From positions 62,001 through 126,000 of the forward strand of contig NZ_JAAMPU010000107.1 of assembly GCF_012911565.1 (NCBI RefSeq): a stretch of DNA of 64,000 bases, in the 5' to 3' direction. This document shows, in pieces, positions 8,323 to 16,967 of the stretch; position 1 is the first letter of the stretch; each line of letters begins with the position of its first letter. Below the pieces are notes generated by a model, which was given only the letters and a program-made list of their open reading frames with translations, had not been told where the DNA came from and searched no databases. Source of the DNA: Flavobacterium silvaticum (GTDB lineage Bacteria > Bacteroidota > Bacteroidia > Flavobacteriales > Flavobacteriaceae). The translations under genes and the position numbers were made by a program.

Positions 8323-8679
8323 TTAGGGCCGTTCGAGATTTTTAATTAGGCCATAGATCATTTTTCCGACACGATCACATTTTACATTGAGCTTATCAAT
8401 ATCACTTGTTTCTCCAAAACCTAAACTGTTTGACAAATGTAATAGCGTATCAAGTTCGGTTAAAGAACCTAACGAAATATATAAGAAATAGATGAATTCC
8501 TTTTTCCCTTTCCGAGCCGCTCCTTCGGCAATATTCACCGGAACAGAAACCGCAGCTCTCCGGATTTGCGAAGTAAGTCCGAATCTTTCTGCAACAGGAA
8601 ATGTGTTTGTAAAAACATACAATTCCTTTACAAGTTCACAGCCTTTAATCCAGGCATTCAGTTTTTGGTGTGGCTTCAT
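8323..8679 (-). CDS. four-helix-bundle protein (S23/IVS-protein family)
   Basis: A 118-aa protein with the family pattern [16 protein letters not shown], then [36 protein letters not shown] and [19 protein letters not shown]. The family covers proteins encoded in intervening sequences of 23S rRNA genes. It is related in fold to the accessory Avd protein of diversity-generating retroelements, which binds nucleic acid as a pentamer. The stop codon lies 3 bp from the left inverted repeat. The gene is antisense to the kdp operon and has no evident link to potassium transport. Confidence 0.88.
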   Translation of the reverse strand: MKPHQKLNAWIKGCELVKELYVFTNTFPVAERFGLTSQIRRAAVSVPVNIAEGAARKGKKEFIYFLYISLGSLTELDTLLHLSNSLGFGETSDIDKLNVKCDRVGKMIYGLIKNLERP

Positions 8680-8728
8680 ATCAAATTATTTTGGCGGAGA
8701 TATCGAAAGCTACAAATTTTCCGGAAAT

Positions 8729-8765
8729 GCCCAGACATTTCACTTCTCACTTTTAATTTCTCACC
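8729..8765. repeat. right 37-bp inverted repeat of the four-helix-bundle cassette
   Basis: It begins GCCCAGACATTTCACTTCTC and ends TTTCTCACC, one base before the kdpB start codon. Its stretch AGACATTTCACTTCTCACTT (8733-8752) recurs exactly at 9849-9868 inside kdpB. Confidence 0.9.
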
Positions 8766-8766
8766 A

Positions 8767-10809
8767 ATGAAGTCACAATCCCTCTTCCAACAAGACCAGG
8801 TGTTCTCGGCCCTCAAACAATCGTTCGTAAAGCTAAATCCGAAGTTGATGATCAAGAATCCGGTGATGTTTTGCGTTGAAATCGGAACACTTATCATGCT
8901 TGTAGTCTGCGTGTCGGTATTGATGGGTAATACGACAGAAGGCAGTTTCGCCTACAATTTCATCATTTTCCTTATCCTTTTTGCCACCTTGCTTTTCGGG
9001 AATTTTGCCGAAGCGATTGCCGAAGCCAGAGGTAAGGCACAAGCCGACAGTCTTCGCAAAACCCGTGAAGAAACGTCGGCCCGCCAGATTCTCGAAAACG
9101 GAACCCTACGCGAAGTCAAATCATCGGAACTCAAAAAAGGCGACAAATTTGTCTGTGAAAACGGTGATACGATTCCTATGGACGGCGAGATCATCGAAGG
9201 TATCGCGACCATTGACGAAAGCGCCATTACAGGTGAATCCGCTCCTGTGATTCGTGAAGCCGGAGGTGACAAAAGCAGCGTTACGGGTGGTACTAAAGTA
9301 TTGTCCGATAAAATCGTCGTGCAGGTTACATCGGAACCTGGTGAAAGTTTCCTCGACAAGATGATCGCGCTTGTCGAAGGGGCCAGCCGCCAGAAAACCC
9401 CGAATGAAATCGCACTGACGATCCTTCTGGCTGCATTTACCCTGATTTTTATCATTGTCTGCGTTACCCTCAAACCGTTCGCCGATTATGCGAATGCGCC
9501 AATCACCATTGCCGCTTTCATCTCGCTTTTCGTCTGTCTAATCCCGACCACGATTGGCGGATTGCTTTCTGCGATTGGGATTGCGGGCATGGATCGTGCG
9601 CTTCGGGCGAACGTGATCACCAAATCTGGTAAAGCGGTAGAAACGGCTGGCGATATAGATGTGTTGTTGCTGGACAAGACCGGAACGATTACGATCGGAA
9701 ACAGAAAAGCGACAAATTTCTATCCGGCTCCGGGCGTGAATTTCCACGATTTTGTCGAAGCCGCCGTGTTGAGTTCGCTGGCAGATGAAACTCCGGAAGG
9801 AAAATCGATCATTGAACTTAGCAATCAAATGCATTCCGATATCGGCCTAGACATTTCACTTCTCACTTCTCACATCTCACAAACCATCAAATTCACAGCT
9901 GAAACCCGTACATCCGGAGTCATTCTCAAAGACGGAACAGACATCCGCAAAGGCGCACAGGACGCGGCAAGACGCATCGCTGAAAATGCGGGCAATGCTT
10001 TTCCACCTGAAACTTCAGATAAGGTCACTGAGATTTCTTCAAATGGGGGAACGCCACTTGTCGTGATTAAAAACGGTAAAGTTCAAGGAGTCATCGAACT
10101 TCAGGACATCATCAAGACCGGAATGAAGGAACGTTTCGATCGTCTTCGTAAGATGGGTGTCAAAACCGTGATGGTTACGGGCGACAATCCACTGACAGCG
10201 AAATTCATTGCCGAAAAAGCGGGTGTAGACGATTTTATAGCCGAAGCTAAACCAGAAGACAAAATGAATTACATCAAAGCCGAACAACAGCAAGGCAAGC
10301 TCGTGGCGATGATGGGCGACGGAACGAATGATGCACCGGCGCTTGCCCAAGCCGATGTGGGCGTGGCGATGAATTCCGGAACCCAGGCTGCCAAAGAAGC
10401 CGGAAATATGGTCGATTTGGATAACGACCCGACCAAACTGATCGAAATAGTCGAAATCGGGAAACAATTACTGATGACGCGCGGAACGTTGACCACGTTT
10501 TCGATTGCCAATGATGTCGCCAAGTATTTTGCCATCGTACCCGCACTTTTCATTACGGCGATTCCGGCATTACAAGGCTTGAATATCATGCGGCTGCATT
10601 CACCGGAAAGTGCGATTCTTTCAGCTGTCATCTTCAATGCGATCATCATCCCGCTGCTGATTCCGCTCGCGTTGCGAGGTGTGGCTTACAAACCGATAGG
10701 AGCGAGTGCCATTTTGCAACGCAACCTGTTGATCTACGGTCTTGGCGGTATCATCGTACCCTTCATTGGCATTAAATTAATCGACCTCGCAGTAGGTACT
10801 TTCTTCTAA
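8767..10809 (+). CDS. kdpB: potassium-transporting ATPase ATP-binding subunit KdpB
   Basis: A 680-aa P-type ATPase catalytic subunit. Motifs: TGES at about 155-158, the phosphorylated Asp303 in DKTGTIT, the nucleotide-binding FTAETRTSG and IRKGA region, and the hinge [19 protein letters not shown]. The start is the ATG at 8767 ([11 protein letters not shown]). An upstream extension of the frame would be antisense to the inserted cassette gene and is rejected. Residues about 361-373 ([12 protein letters not shown]) in the N-domain are encoded by a copy of the cassette's repeat sequence. That region is about three residues longer than in E. coli KdpB as I recall it, so the repeat seems to have replaced or slightly extended a variable loop without breaking the frame. 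Confidence 0.97.
   Translation: MKSQSLFQQDQVFSALKQSFVKLNPKLMIKNPVMFCVEIGTLIMLVVCVSVLMGNTTEGSFAYNFIIFLILFATLLFGNFAEAIAEARGKAQADSLRKTREETSARQILENGTLREVKSSELKKGDKFVCENGDTIPMDGEIIEGIATIDESAITGESAPVIREAGGDKSSVTGGTKVLSDKIVVQVTSEPGESFLDKMIALVEGASRQKTPNEIALTILLAAFTLIFIIVCVTLKPFADYANAPITIAAFISLFVCLIPTTIGGLLSAIGIAGMDRALRANVITKSGKAVETAGDIDVLLLDKTGTITIGNRKATNFYPAPGVNFHDFVEAAVLSSLADETPEGKSIIELSNQMHSDIGLDISLLTSHISQTIKFTAETRTSGVILKDGTDIRKGAQDAARRIAENAGNAFPPETSDKVTEISSNGGTPLVVIKNGKVQGVIELQDIIKTGMKERFDRLRKMGVKTVMVTGDNPLTAKFIAEKAGVDDFIAEAKPEDKMNYIKAEQQQGKLVAMMGDGTNDAPALAQADVGVAMNSGTQAAKEAGNMVDLDNDPTKLIEIVEIGKQLLMTRGTLTTFSIANDVAKYFAIVPALFITAIPALQGLNIMRLHSPESAILSAVIFNAIIIPLLIPLALRGVAYKPIGASAILQRNLLIYGLGGIIVPFIGIKLIDLAVGTFF
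9849..9880 (+). repeat. cassette-type repeat embedded in the kdpB reading frame
   Basis: AGACATTTCACTTCTCACTT (9849-9868) is identical to part of the right cassette repeat at 8733-8752. It continues with another CTCACATCTCAC unit. It reads in frame as [10 protein letters not shown]. Confidence 0.8.
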
Positions 10810-10824
10810 AACAAAATCATAAAT

Positions 10825-11376
10825 ATGAAAAATCTGTTCATCCAGTTTAGGCTGACCATAATCCTGTTAGTCCTTTTTTGCGGAATCTATCCGCTTGCCG
10901 TTTATGCCATTGCCCAATTTGCCCCAAACCACGGGAAAGGAGAAACCGTTTCTGTTGACGGAAAAGTGGTCGGTTACAGACGGATCGGCCAAAGATTCAA
11001 TGCCTTCAATTATTTCTGGGGCAGGCCATCGGCGGTTGATTACAATGCTGCGGGAAGTGCCGGAAGCAACAAAGGGCCATCCAATGTCGAATACCTTCAA
11101 CAGGTACAAAAACGTATCGATACCTTCCTTATCGCACATCCATACCTGAAGAAATCGCAGGTTCCATCAGACATGGTAACGGCATCTGGCAGCGGCCTGG
11201 ATCCCGATATTTCCGCCGAAGCCGCGTTGGTCCAGGTCAAACGTGTTGCCGGGGCGAGAAAATTAGACGAATCGAAAGTAAGACAGCTCGTCGAATCCAA
11301 AATCTACAGACCAGTAATCGGGACGGTAACGGTAAACGTACTGGAACTGAACCTCGCGCTTGACGAATTAAAATAA
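10825..11376 (+). CDS. kdpC: potassium-transporting ATPase subunit KdpC
   Basis: A 183-aa protein with one N-terminal transmembrane helix (about residues 8-30) and an extracytoplasmic domain. The family signatures NYFWGRPSA, SAGSNKGPSN and VTASGSGLDPDIS are all present. KdpC holds the KdpAB complex together and affects ATP affinity. It starts 15 bp after kdpB and ends 13 bp before the porin gene. Confidence 0.97.
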   Translation: MKNLFIQFRLTIILLVLFCGIYPLAVYAIAQFAPNHGKGETVSVDGKVVGYRRIGQRFNAFNYFWGRPSAVDYNAAGSAGSNKGPSNVEYLQQVQKRIDTFLIAHPYLKKSQVPSDMVTASGSGLDPDISAEAALVQVKRVAGARKLDESKVRQLVESKIYRPVIGTVTVNVLELNLALDELK

Positions 11377-11389
11377 CAACTATATAAAC

Positions 11390-12709
11390 ATGACAAATTT
11401 CAAAACACTAAGTTTTTTAGTATTGGCATCTATTGGACTTAATGCCCAGACCGATTCCCTGAAGACTTCCAGAATCCCGTTCGAAGGCATGGACCTGACC
11501 TGGATCAACGGTCAGAACCGCCAAAAGGATTTTCCACTGACCTTAAAGGATAAAGACGGAGAGACAATCGTAACCGGTGTCGCTTATGTGGATGCCTACT
11601 ACAATTACGACTTCCACAATCCGCAGGACAATACCCATACGATATCTTCTTCGATCGGGCGCAGCAATGAATTCACGATCAATATGGCCAGCATCGGGCT
11701 CGAAACCAATTACAAAAACGTAATCGGGCGGCTTTGGCTGCAGTACGGACAGATGGCTTCCATAGTCCAGGATCTTGACGGAACCGTTGGCCATGGCCGC
11801 AACACAAGCGTCAATAACTTAAAGTATATCCGCGAAGCTGCGGCAGGTTATCACTTTAACGTGGCTTACGGGCTTAATGCGGAAATGGGTATTTTCATGA
11901 GCTACATCGGGCTCGAAAGTTATGTGATAGGCGAGAACTGGTCCTACCAACGCAGCATGGTGTGTGATTTCACCCCGTTTTATTTCCAGGGTGCACGTTT
12001 TCAGTTCTTTCCGTCAAAGCGTTTCAAGACCGAACTCTGGCTGCTCAATGGCTGGCAAACCTACAACGGCTGGAACCAGGGGTTGGGCATCGGGTCATCC
12101 AATTATTACAGACCGAACGAAAACCTGCAGCTCGTCGCCAATTTCTATTTAAACGGACAGGATACGCGCAATAATTCCGATGTCCGCAGATTCCATCATG
12201 ACAATAGTGTCGTGTACAGATATTACCGCAATACAGGGGGCAACGGTATTTCACAGGCCGGTTTCAGCCTTAATACCCATTACGGTTTTCAGTCGGGCGG
12301 AGGCTTGGAGGCAAAAGATAATTATATGTTAGGGACTTCGCTTGCCAACAGGATCTGGTTCCATAAAAATAAACTCGCGTTGACGTTACGGGGTGATGTC
12401 ATAACCAACCCTGGCGCTTATCTTGCCTTTTCGCCTTCCCCGGTCGCGGATAATGATTTCAACGATGCACTTGCCTCCGGAAAAGACCTGAAGATGTTCC
12501 AGGGAACGGCTACCTTCGATGTGATGCCGAACGATTTCATCACCTTCCGTCTTGAATACGGTTACCGCAGCAGTAATGTACCTTATTTTGCGGGCCCGAA
12601 TGGGACGACAAGCCCGGACGGTTGGGTCGATACAAACGTAGGCGATTGGCGGCCTGACTTGCGAAAATCTGAAAACCGGCTGACACTGGCCGTGAATTTC
12701 AGGCTTTGA
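11390..12709 (+). CDS. outer-membrane beta-barrel porin in the kdp operon (BBP2/OmpL-like)
   Basis: A 439-aa protein with a signal peptide (about residues 1-20, cut after LNAQ) and then alternating aromatic/polar beta-strand sequence to the end. It finishes with the barrel-type strand ENRLTLAVNFRL. The early motif MDLTWINGQNRQKDFPL fits the OmpL-like beta-barrel porin-2 group seen in Bacteroidota. Its position 13 bp after kdpC and before the sensor genes suggests it lets potassium, or an accompanying solute, through the outer membrane when Kdp is induced. That role is inferred from position. Confidence 0.85.
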   Translation: MTNFKTLSFLVLASIGLNAQTDSLKTSRIPFEGMDLTWINGQNRQKDFPLTLKDKDGETIVTGVAYVDAYYNYDFHNPQDNTHTISSSIGRSNEFTINMASIGLETNYKNVIGRLWLQYGQMASIVQDLDGTVGHGRNTSVNNLKYIREAAAGYHFNVAYGLNAEMGIFMSYIGLESYVIGENWSYQRSMVCDFTPFYFQGARFQFFPSKRFKTELWLLNGWQTYNGWNQGLGIGSSNYYRPNENLQLVANFYLNGQDTRNNSDVRRFHHDNSVVYRYYRNTGGNGISQAGFSLNTHYGFQSGGGLEAKDNYMLGTSLANRIWFHKNKLALTLRGDVITNPGAYLAFSPSPVADNDFNDALASGKDLKMFQGTATFDVMPNDFITFRLEYGYRSSNVPYFAGPNGTTSPDGWVDTNVGDWRPDLRKSENRLTLAVNFRL

Positions 12710-12790
12710 ATTAGTTGCAGAAGTGTGTGTTTTGGCGCTCGGGGACGATTTAAGTTGTTTCCGGGTTGCCTGTTTTAAACGGAACCTGTT

Positions 12791-13915
12791 ATGGAAAATA
12801 AAAACGATGCCCGACATTTTCTCGACTTAATCCAGCGTTCGCGACGCGGCAAGTTCAAGATTTACGTCGGCATGAGCGCCGGTGTCGGCAAGACGTATCG
12901 TATGCTTCAGGAAGCTCACAGCCTTTTGCGAAGCGGTATTGATGTCAAGATCGGATATATAGAAACGCATAACCGGGCAGAAACACACGCATTGCTCGAC
13001 GGTTTGCCCGTGATTCCCAGAAGACGCTTGTTCTATCGCGGCAAAGACATAGACGAAATGGACACACAGGCCATCCTTAACCTGAGGCCGGAAGTCGTCA
13101 TCGTCGATGAATTGGCGCATACGAATATCGAAGGCAGCAAGAACGAGAAGCGCTGGCAGGATGTGATCGATATACTCGAAGCCGGAATCAACGTGATATC
13201 GGCCATAAACATCCAGCATATCGAAAGCCTCAATGAAGATGTAAGGCGAATCACAGGAATCGAAGTAAAAGAACGTGTGCCCGACAGTGTGTTGAGACTG
13301 GCAGATGAAATGGTCAACATCGATCTGACCGCAGACGAATTAATTGCCAGATTGGAACAAGGCAAAATTTACCGCGAGGATAAGATTGCCCAGGCACTGC
13401 GGAATTTCTTCAAGCCAGATCAGATCCTTCAACTGCGTGAGCTGGCGTTAAAGGAAGTCGCATCACAGGTTCTCAGGAAAGTGGAAACCCAGGTTCCATC
13501 GACGGTTTCAATACGTCACGAACGGCTTCTGGCATGCATCAGCAGCAACGATAAAACCGCAAAAGCCATCATACGTAAAACCGCACGACTGGCCAATTAC
13601 TACAATAGTGCGCATTGGTATGTGCTTTATGTGGAACTGCCAAAGGAAAGTCCTGATAAAATTCCGTTGGACAGGCAACGGCACCTGATCAACAATTTCA
13701 AGCTGGCGACCGAACTCGGTGCCGAAGTGCTCAACATACAAGGAACCAAAATCAGCGACGTAATCCTGGAAACCACTACCGAAAAGAAAATTACGACGGT
13801 TTGCATCGGGAAGCCGCATTTTGGGATAATTCGGGTAATTTTGGCTACGAACAGTTTCAGGAGATTGCTCGACAGCCTGTCGTCATCAAATGTTGATTTA
13901 GTCATCTTATCATGA
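12791..13915 (+). CDS. kdpD: KdpD N-terminal sensor protein (KdpD domain plus universal stress domain), no kinase
   Basis: A 374-aa protein matching only the cytoplasmic N-terminal half of E. coli KdpD. It has Walker A GMSAGVGKT at 27-35, a Walker B-like VVIVDELAHTN at about 97-107, the NIQHIESLNEDV segment, and then a USP-like domain from about residue 235 to the end (RHERLLACISSNDKTAKAII). Transmembrane helices and kinase domains are absent; a separate kinase gene overlaps its stop by 4 bp (ATGA). The two products therefore probably form a split KdpD. Confidence 0.92.
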   Translation: MENKNDARHFLDLIQRSRRGKFKIYVGMSAGVGKTYRMLQEAHSLLRSGIDVKIGYIETHNRAETHALLDGLPVIPRRRLFYRGKDIDEMDTQAILNLRPEVVIVDELAHTNIEGSKNEKRWQDVIDILEAGINVISAINIQHIESLNEDVRRITGIEVKERVPDSVLRLADEMVNIDLTADELIARLEQGKIYREDKIAQALRNFFKPDQILQLRELALKEVASQVLRKVETQVPSTVSIRHERLLACISSNDKTAKAIIRKTARLANYYNSAHWYVLYVELPKESPDKIPLDRQRHLINNFKLATELGAEVLNIQGTKISDVILETTTEKKITTVCIGKPHFGIIRVILATNSFRRLLDSLSSSNVDLVILS

Positions 13916-15627
13916 AAACAAAAACCAAACTGAATCTTGCCGTCGGCTTGTTGTTGCTGATGATTTTACTGCTGACGACCATCAGTGCGTGGTACATCTT
14001 CGCCATAAAAAAAGATACCGACAACATTCTCAAGGCCAATTACAACACGCTTGAATATTCACGCAATATGCTTGGCGCGCTCGATGATTTTTCAAAAGAC
14101 AGGAATACGGCAAGCATTGTTTTTGAGCAGAATCTGGAAAAGCAATTAGGCAATATCAGCGAAAAAGGAGAAGAAAAAGTCACGATAGATCTCAAACGGA
14201 ATTTCGAAAAGCTCAAAGGTTCCGGATCGGATGAAATTGTCAAAGCCCAGATCAGAAGCGACATTTTCGAAATCATGAAACTCAATATGAGTGCGATAAA
14301 AGTCAAAGGCGACCTGGCTAAAAGAACCGCCGATACCGCGAACCTATGGATTGCCATTGCCGGGACTTTCTGTTTCCTGATCGCATTCAATTTAATGATA
14401 AACCTGCCGGAAAATATCGCCAACCCAATCCGCGAACTAACCGACAGCATCCGTGAGATAGCAAAAGGAAATTACACCCGCCGCGTCCATTTCAAAAACC
14501 GCAATGAATTCGGTGATCTGGCGCGGTCGTTCAACACCATGGCCGAAAAACTCCAGGAATACAATAACAGCAACCTCAACAAATTGCTGGTCGAGAAAAA
14601 ACGCATCGAAACCTTGCTCGACAACATGCACGATCCGGTTATCGGGCTTGATAAAAACGGGATTATTTTGTCTGCCAACGACCAGGCATTGCGAATCCTT
14701 GGCCTCAAAGTTTCGGATGTAGTAGGCAAAGATGCGGAAGAAGTCGCAGGCCGGAATGACCTCATGCGTTCTTTGCTGTCGGAAGCCACAAATAAAAAGG
14801 CTATGAAGATTTATGCCGACGGAAAGGAAAGTTACTTTGAACCGGAAAAAGTCAATATCCGCGTTGTCCCGACGGGTGAAAATGACGTTGCGGACATTGG
14901 AAATTTCATTATCCTGCGGAACATCACGGCTTTCAAGGAACTCGATTTTGCCAAGACGAATTTCATAGCCACTGTTTCGCATGAACTCAAGACACCTATT
15001 TCGGCCATCAAGCTAAGTCTCAAATTGCTTGAGAAAGAAAATACGGGAACCACAAATGCCGAACAAAAACAGTTGCTCGAAAGCATTAAGGATGACAGCG
15101 ACCGATTGCTCAAAATTACCGGAGAACTGCTCGAAATGTCCCAAGTAGAAACCGGAAATATACAGCTGACACTGGAAAGTTGCAGCCCGTCTGAAATCAT
15201 TGAATCGTCACTCGATGCCGTCCGGACACAGGCCGATGAAAAACAACTCGAACTCAAAGTAGAACTGCCGGATACGCCTGTTGCAGTCCGCGCCGACGCT
15301 GCAAAGACCTCATGGGTTTTGAACAACCTGCTTACGAATGCCATTCGGTACGCACCTGAAAGCAGTGTCTTAAAAGTTGATGTCAAGGTAAGTGATTCCC
15401 GTTTATTCTTTTCCGTTACCGACAAAGGTCAGGGAATCGACGAAAAATATCAGGCCAGGATATTCGACAGGTATTTCCAGGTTCCGGGAAGCTCAAAAAC
15501 GGGAACCGGGCTCGGATTGGCCATCAGCAGGGAATTCATCGAGGCACAATCAGGCGAAATGGGCGTTGAAAGCTCGGTTGGGAACGGTAGCACATTTTGG
15601 TTTTGGCTGCCTCAGATTGAAAGCTGA
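13912..15627 (+). CDS. membrane HAMP-PAS sensor histidine kinase, partner of the split KdpD
   Basis: A 571-aa kinase. It has TM1 at about 7-29, an extracytoplasmic four-helix-like region, TM2 at about 145-163, HAMP at about 165-220 and PAS at about 235-345. HisKA follows with phospho-acceptor His357 in ATVSHELKTP. The HATPase_c domain has its N-box at NNLLTNAIRYAP and G-boxes DKGQGIDEKYQ and GTGLGLAIS. It differs from E. coli KdpD in using HAMP and PAS where KdpD has four transmembrane helices and a GAF-like domain. It overlaps the preceding gene by 4 bp. Its likely target is the sigma-54 regulator at 4596-5936. Confidence 0.93.
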   Translation: MKTKTKLNLAVGLLLLMILLLTTISAWYIFAIKKDTDNILKANYNTLEYSRNMLGALDDFSKDRNTASIVFEQNLEKQLGNISEKGEEKVTIDLKRNFEKLKGSGSDEIVKAQIRSDIFEIMKLNMSAIKVKGDLAKRTADTANLWIAIAGTFCFLIAFNLMINLPENIANPIRELTDSIREIAKGNYTRRVHFKNRNEFGDLARSFNTMAEKLQEYNNSNLNKLLVEKKRIETLLDNMHDPVIGLDKNGIILSANDQALRILGLKVSDVVGKDAEEVAGRNDLMRSLLSEATNKKAMKIYADGKESYFEPEKVNIRVVPTGENDVADIGNFIILRNITAFKELDFAKTNFIATVSHELKTPISAIKLSLKLLEKENTGTTNAEQKQLLESIKDDSDRLLKITGELLEMSQVETGNIQLTLESCSPSEIIESSLDAVRTQADEKQLELKVELPDTPVAVRADAAKTSWVLNNLLTNAIRYAPESSVLKVDVKVSDSRLFFSVTDKGQGIDEKYQARIFDRYFQVPGSSKTGTGLGLAISREFIEAQSGEMGVESSVGNGSTFWFWLPQIES

Positions 15628-15652
15628 TACTTCCATCATTCTTAAAACAAAA

Positions 15653-15675
15653 AACCGGGCTGTAATGGCCCGGTT
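15653..15675. terminator. bidirectional terminator between the kinase gene and the BI-1 gene
   Basis: AACCGGGC and GCCCGGTT form a perfect 8-bp stem with a 7-nt loop, flanked by A-rich and T-rich sequence. It serves the convergent genes on both sides and closes the kdp locus. Confidence 0.85.
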
Positions 15676-15697
15676 CGTATTTGTTTCTGAAAAAGGA

Positions 15698-16387
15698 TCA
15701 GCTTCTTCTGCTCATCAGAATCCGAAGCACATACCAGAACAACAGCATCACAGATGCGAATAGTTGCAAGGCGGCGCCAACATATTGTCCGGTTTCATAA
15801 TTGTCCTTGATCTGGCCGGTCTGGTATAAGATACTTCCGGAGGCAAGTACCACCATGAATATCGAGAACCACAAGCCAAGGTCAAACCCGAAAATCATTC
15901 CGGCGACGATAGCCCCAAGCGCGATGAAACCGCCCATTATGATAGCCGAACGCAGGAATGAAAAGTCTGTATTGGTCAAAAATACAACTGCCGTAAGTCC
16001 GGTGAACATGAATAAAGTGACGATAGCGGCCTGTAGGATAACGGCCGATCCTACACTGTAAGCGGCAATGTAAAGCAACGGCAGGAAAATAACAGCTTCA
16101 AGAATTACGTAAAGCCCAAGGCCGGCGTACTGTTGCCCGCGCGTAGGGGCAAAAGACATTTTTGTCGAGATCGTACTTCCGAGCCAGAAAGCGCCTAAAA
16201 GGAAAAGCCAGATGAATTTTCCGCTGAGCATCCAGATTATCGCCTCTTCCGGGACGACACGAAAAAATAAACATTCAACGGCAATGAAAGCCAGCAATGC
16301 CAAAGCGACATGCATATATGTTTTTTTGTAGAAGGCTGCTTTCTCGATATCAGAAGATTCAGAGACTAAAAGGTTGTGATTTTCCAT
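15698..16387 (-). CDS. Bax inhibitor-1 / YccA family membrane protein
   Basis: A 229-aa protein with seven hydrophobic helices. The BI-1 family features include the FMFTGLTAVVFLTNTDFSFL segment, a GLGLYVILEAVIFLPLL helix and the C-terminal GQYVGAALQLFASVMLLFWY helix; the family's usual LYxDxxNLFLxLLR ending is modified to LFASVMLLFWYVLRIL. Bacterial members are linked to calcium leak or to FtsH regulation. The role here is not defined by its neighbours. Confidence 0.88.
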   Translation of the reverse strand: MENHNLLVSESSDIEKAAFYKKTYMHVALALLAFIAVECLFFRVVPEEAIIWMLSGKFIWLFLLGAFWLGSTISTKMSFAPTRGQQYAGLGLYVILEAVIFLPLLYIAAYSVGSAVILQAAIVTLFMFTGLTAVVFLTNTDFSFLRSAIIMGGFIALGAIVAGMIFGFDLGLWFSIFMVVLASGSILYQTGQIKDNYETGQYVGAALQLFASVMLLFWYVLRILMSRRS

Positions 16388-16461
16388 AAATGCTGTTTTG
16401 TTTTTACGAAAATAATAAAATAGAATTGTTGTGGCTTATGCAGAATCGAGATTGTTGAAAA

Positions 16462-16932
16462 TTAACCCTTTTGTAATTGCTTCACTTCATCGAGAAGCGG
16501 AATCTGGCCGGAATTTATTTTGGCGACTGCCTCTTCATATTCGAACCACGCCGCTTTATCGACTTCCGGAATTTCAAGCAATCGGCCGGATTTTGGCGGC
16601 CATTCGATTTCAAACGTATTGCTGATTATGGAATCAGGATCGGCATTTTTTTCAAGGGCGAAAGCAAAAACTACTTTGCCCGATTTTAGCTTCACAGGTT
16701 GCAATTCGATAAAATTTGTTTCGTCAGATAAATCAATCCCGGTCTCTTCACGAAATTCACGAATGGCTGTAGACATCGGAAGTTCATCCGCTTCAAATTC
16801 GCCCTTAGGTATAGACCACGCGCCATCGTCCTTGTTTTTCCAGAACGGCCCGCCCGGATGGACAAGAAAAAACCGCAAAGGCTGTTTTTGGAACAATAAA
16901 ATCCCGGCAGATTTTTTAGGCATCGCACACAT
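16462..16932 (-). CDS. NUDIX hydrolase
   Basis: A 156-aa protein with a complete Nudix box (GEFEADELPMSTAIREFREE followed by TGI) that holds the metal-binding REFREE core. The KKSAGILLF start and the WSIPKG motif resemble small stand-alone bacterial Nudix proteins that hydrolyse nucleoside polyphosphates or dinucleotides. The substrate is unknown. A second start, MPKK at residue 4, is equally possible. It is divergent from the permease gene that follows. Confidence 0.92.
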   Translation of the reverse strand: MCAMPKKSAGILLFQKQPLRFFLVHPGGPFWKNKDDGAWSIPKGEFEADELPMSTAIREFREETGIDLSDETNFIELQPVKLKSGKVVFAFALEKNADPDSIISNTFEIEWPPKSGRLLEIPEVDKAAWFEYEEAVAKINSGQIPLLDEVKQLQKG

Positions 16933-16967
16933 GATTAATTCTCTAAATTTACAAGAAACAAACGCTC

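Larger units (their letters stand above)
8283..8765 (-). mobile_element. 483-bp inverted-repeat-bounded cassette carrying a four-helix-bundle gene
   Basis: The cassette consists of two 37-bp inverted repeats, one 118-codon gene on the minus strand and almost nothing else. It sits between the kdpA stop and kdpB start of an otherwise tight operon, in the opposite orientation. There is no transposase, so movement would need help from elsewhere. Related four-helix-bundle genes are known as intervening sequences in 23S rRNA genes. That this is a mobile unit is inferred from structure and location. Confidence 0.6.

Noticed and set aside
8566..8766. 67-codon N-terminal extension of KdpB
   Set aside because: It runs antisense through the four-helix-bundle gene and the right inverted repeat; KdpB similarity starts at 8767.
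10039..10467. 142-codon minus-strand frame inside kdpB
   Set aside because: Shadow of the P-type ATPase gene, rich in F, H and R as antisense frames are.
14832..15425. 197-codon minus-strand frame inside the kinase gene
   Set aside because: Serine-rich antisense shadow of a clear histidine kinase.
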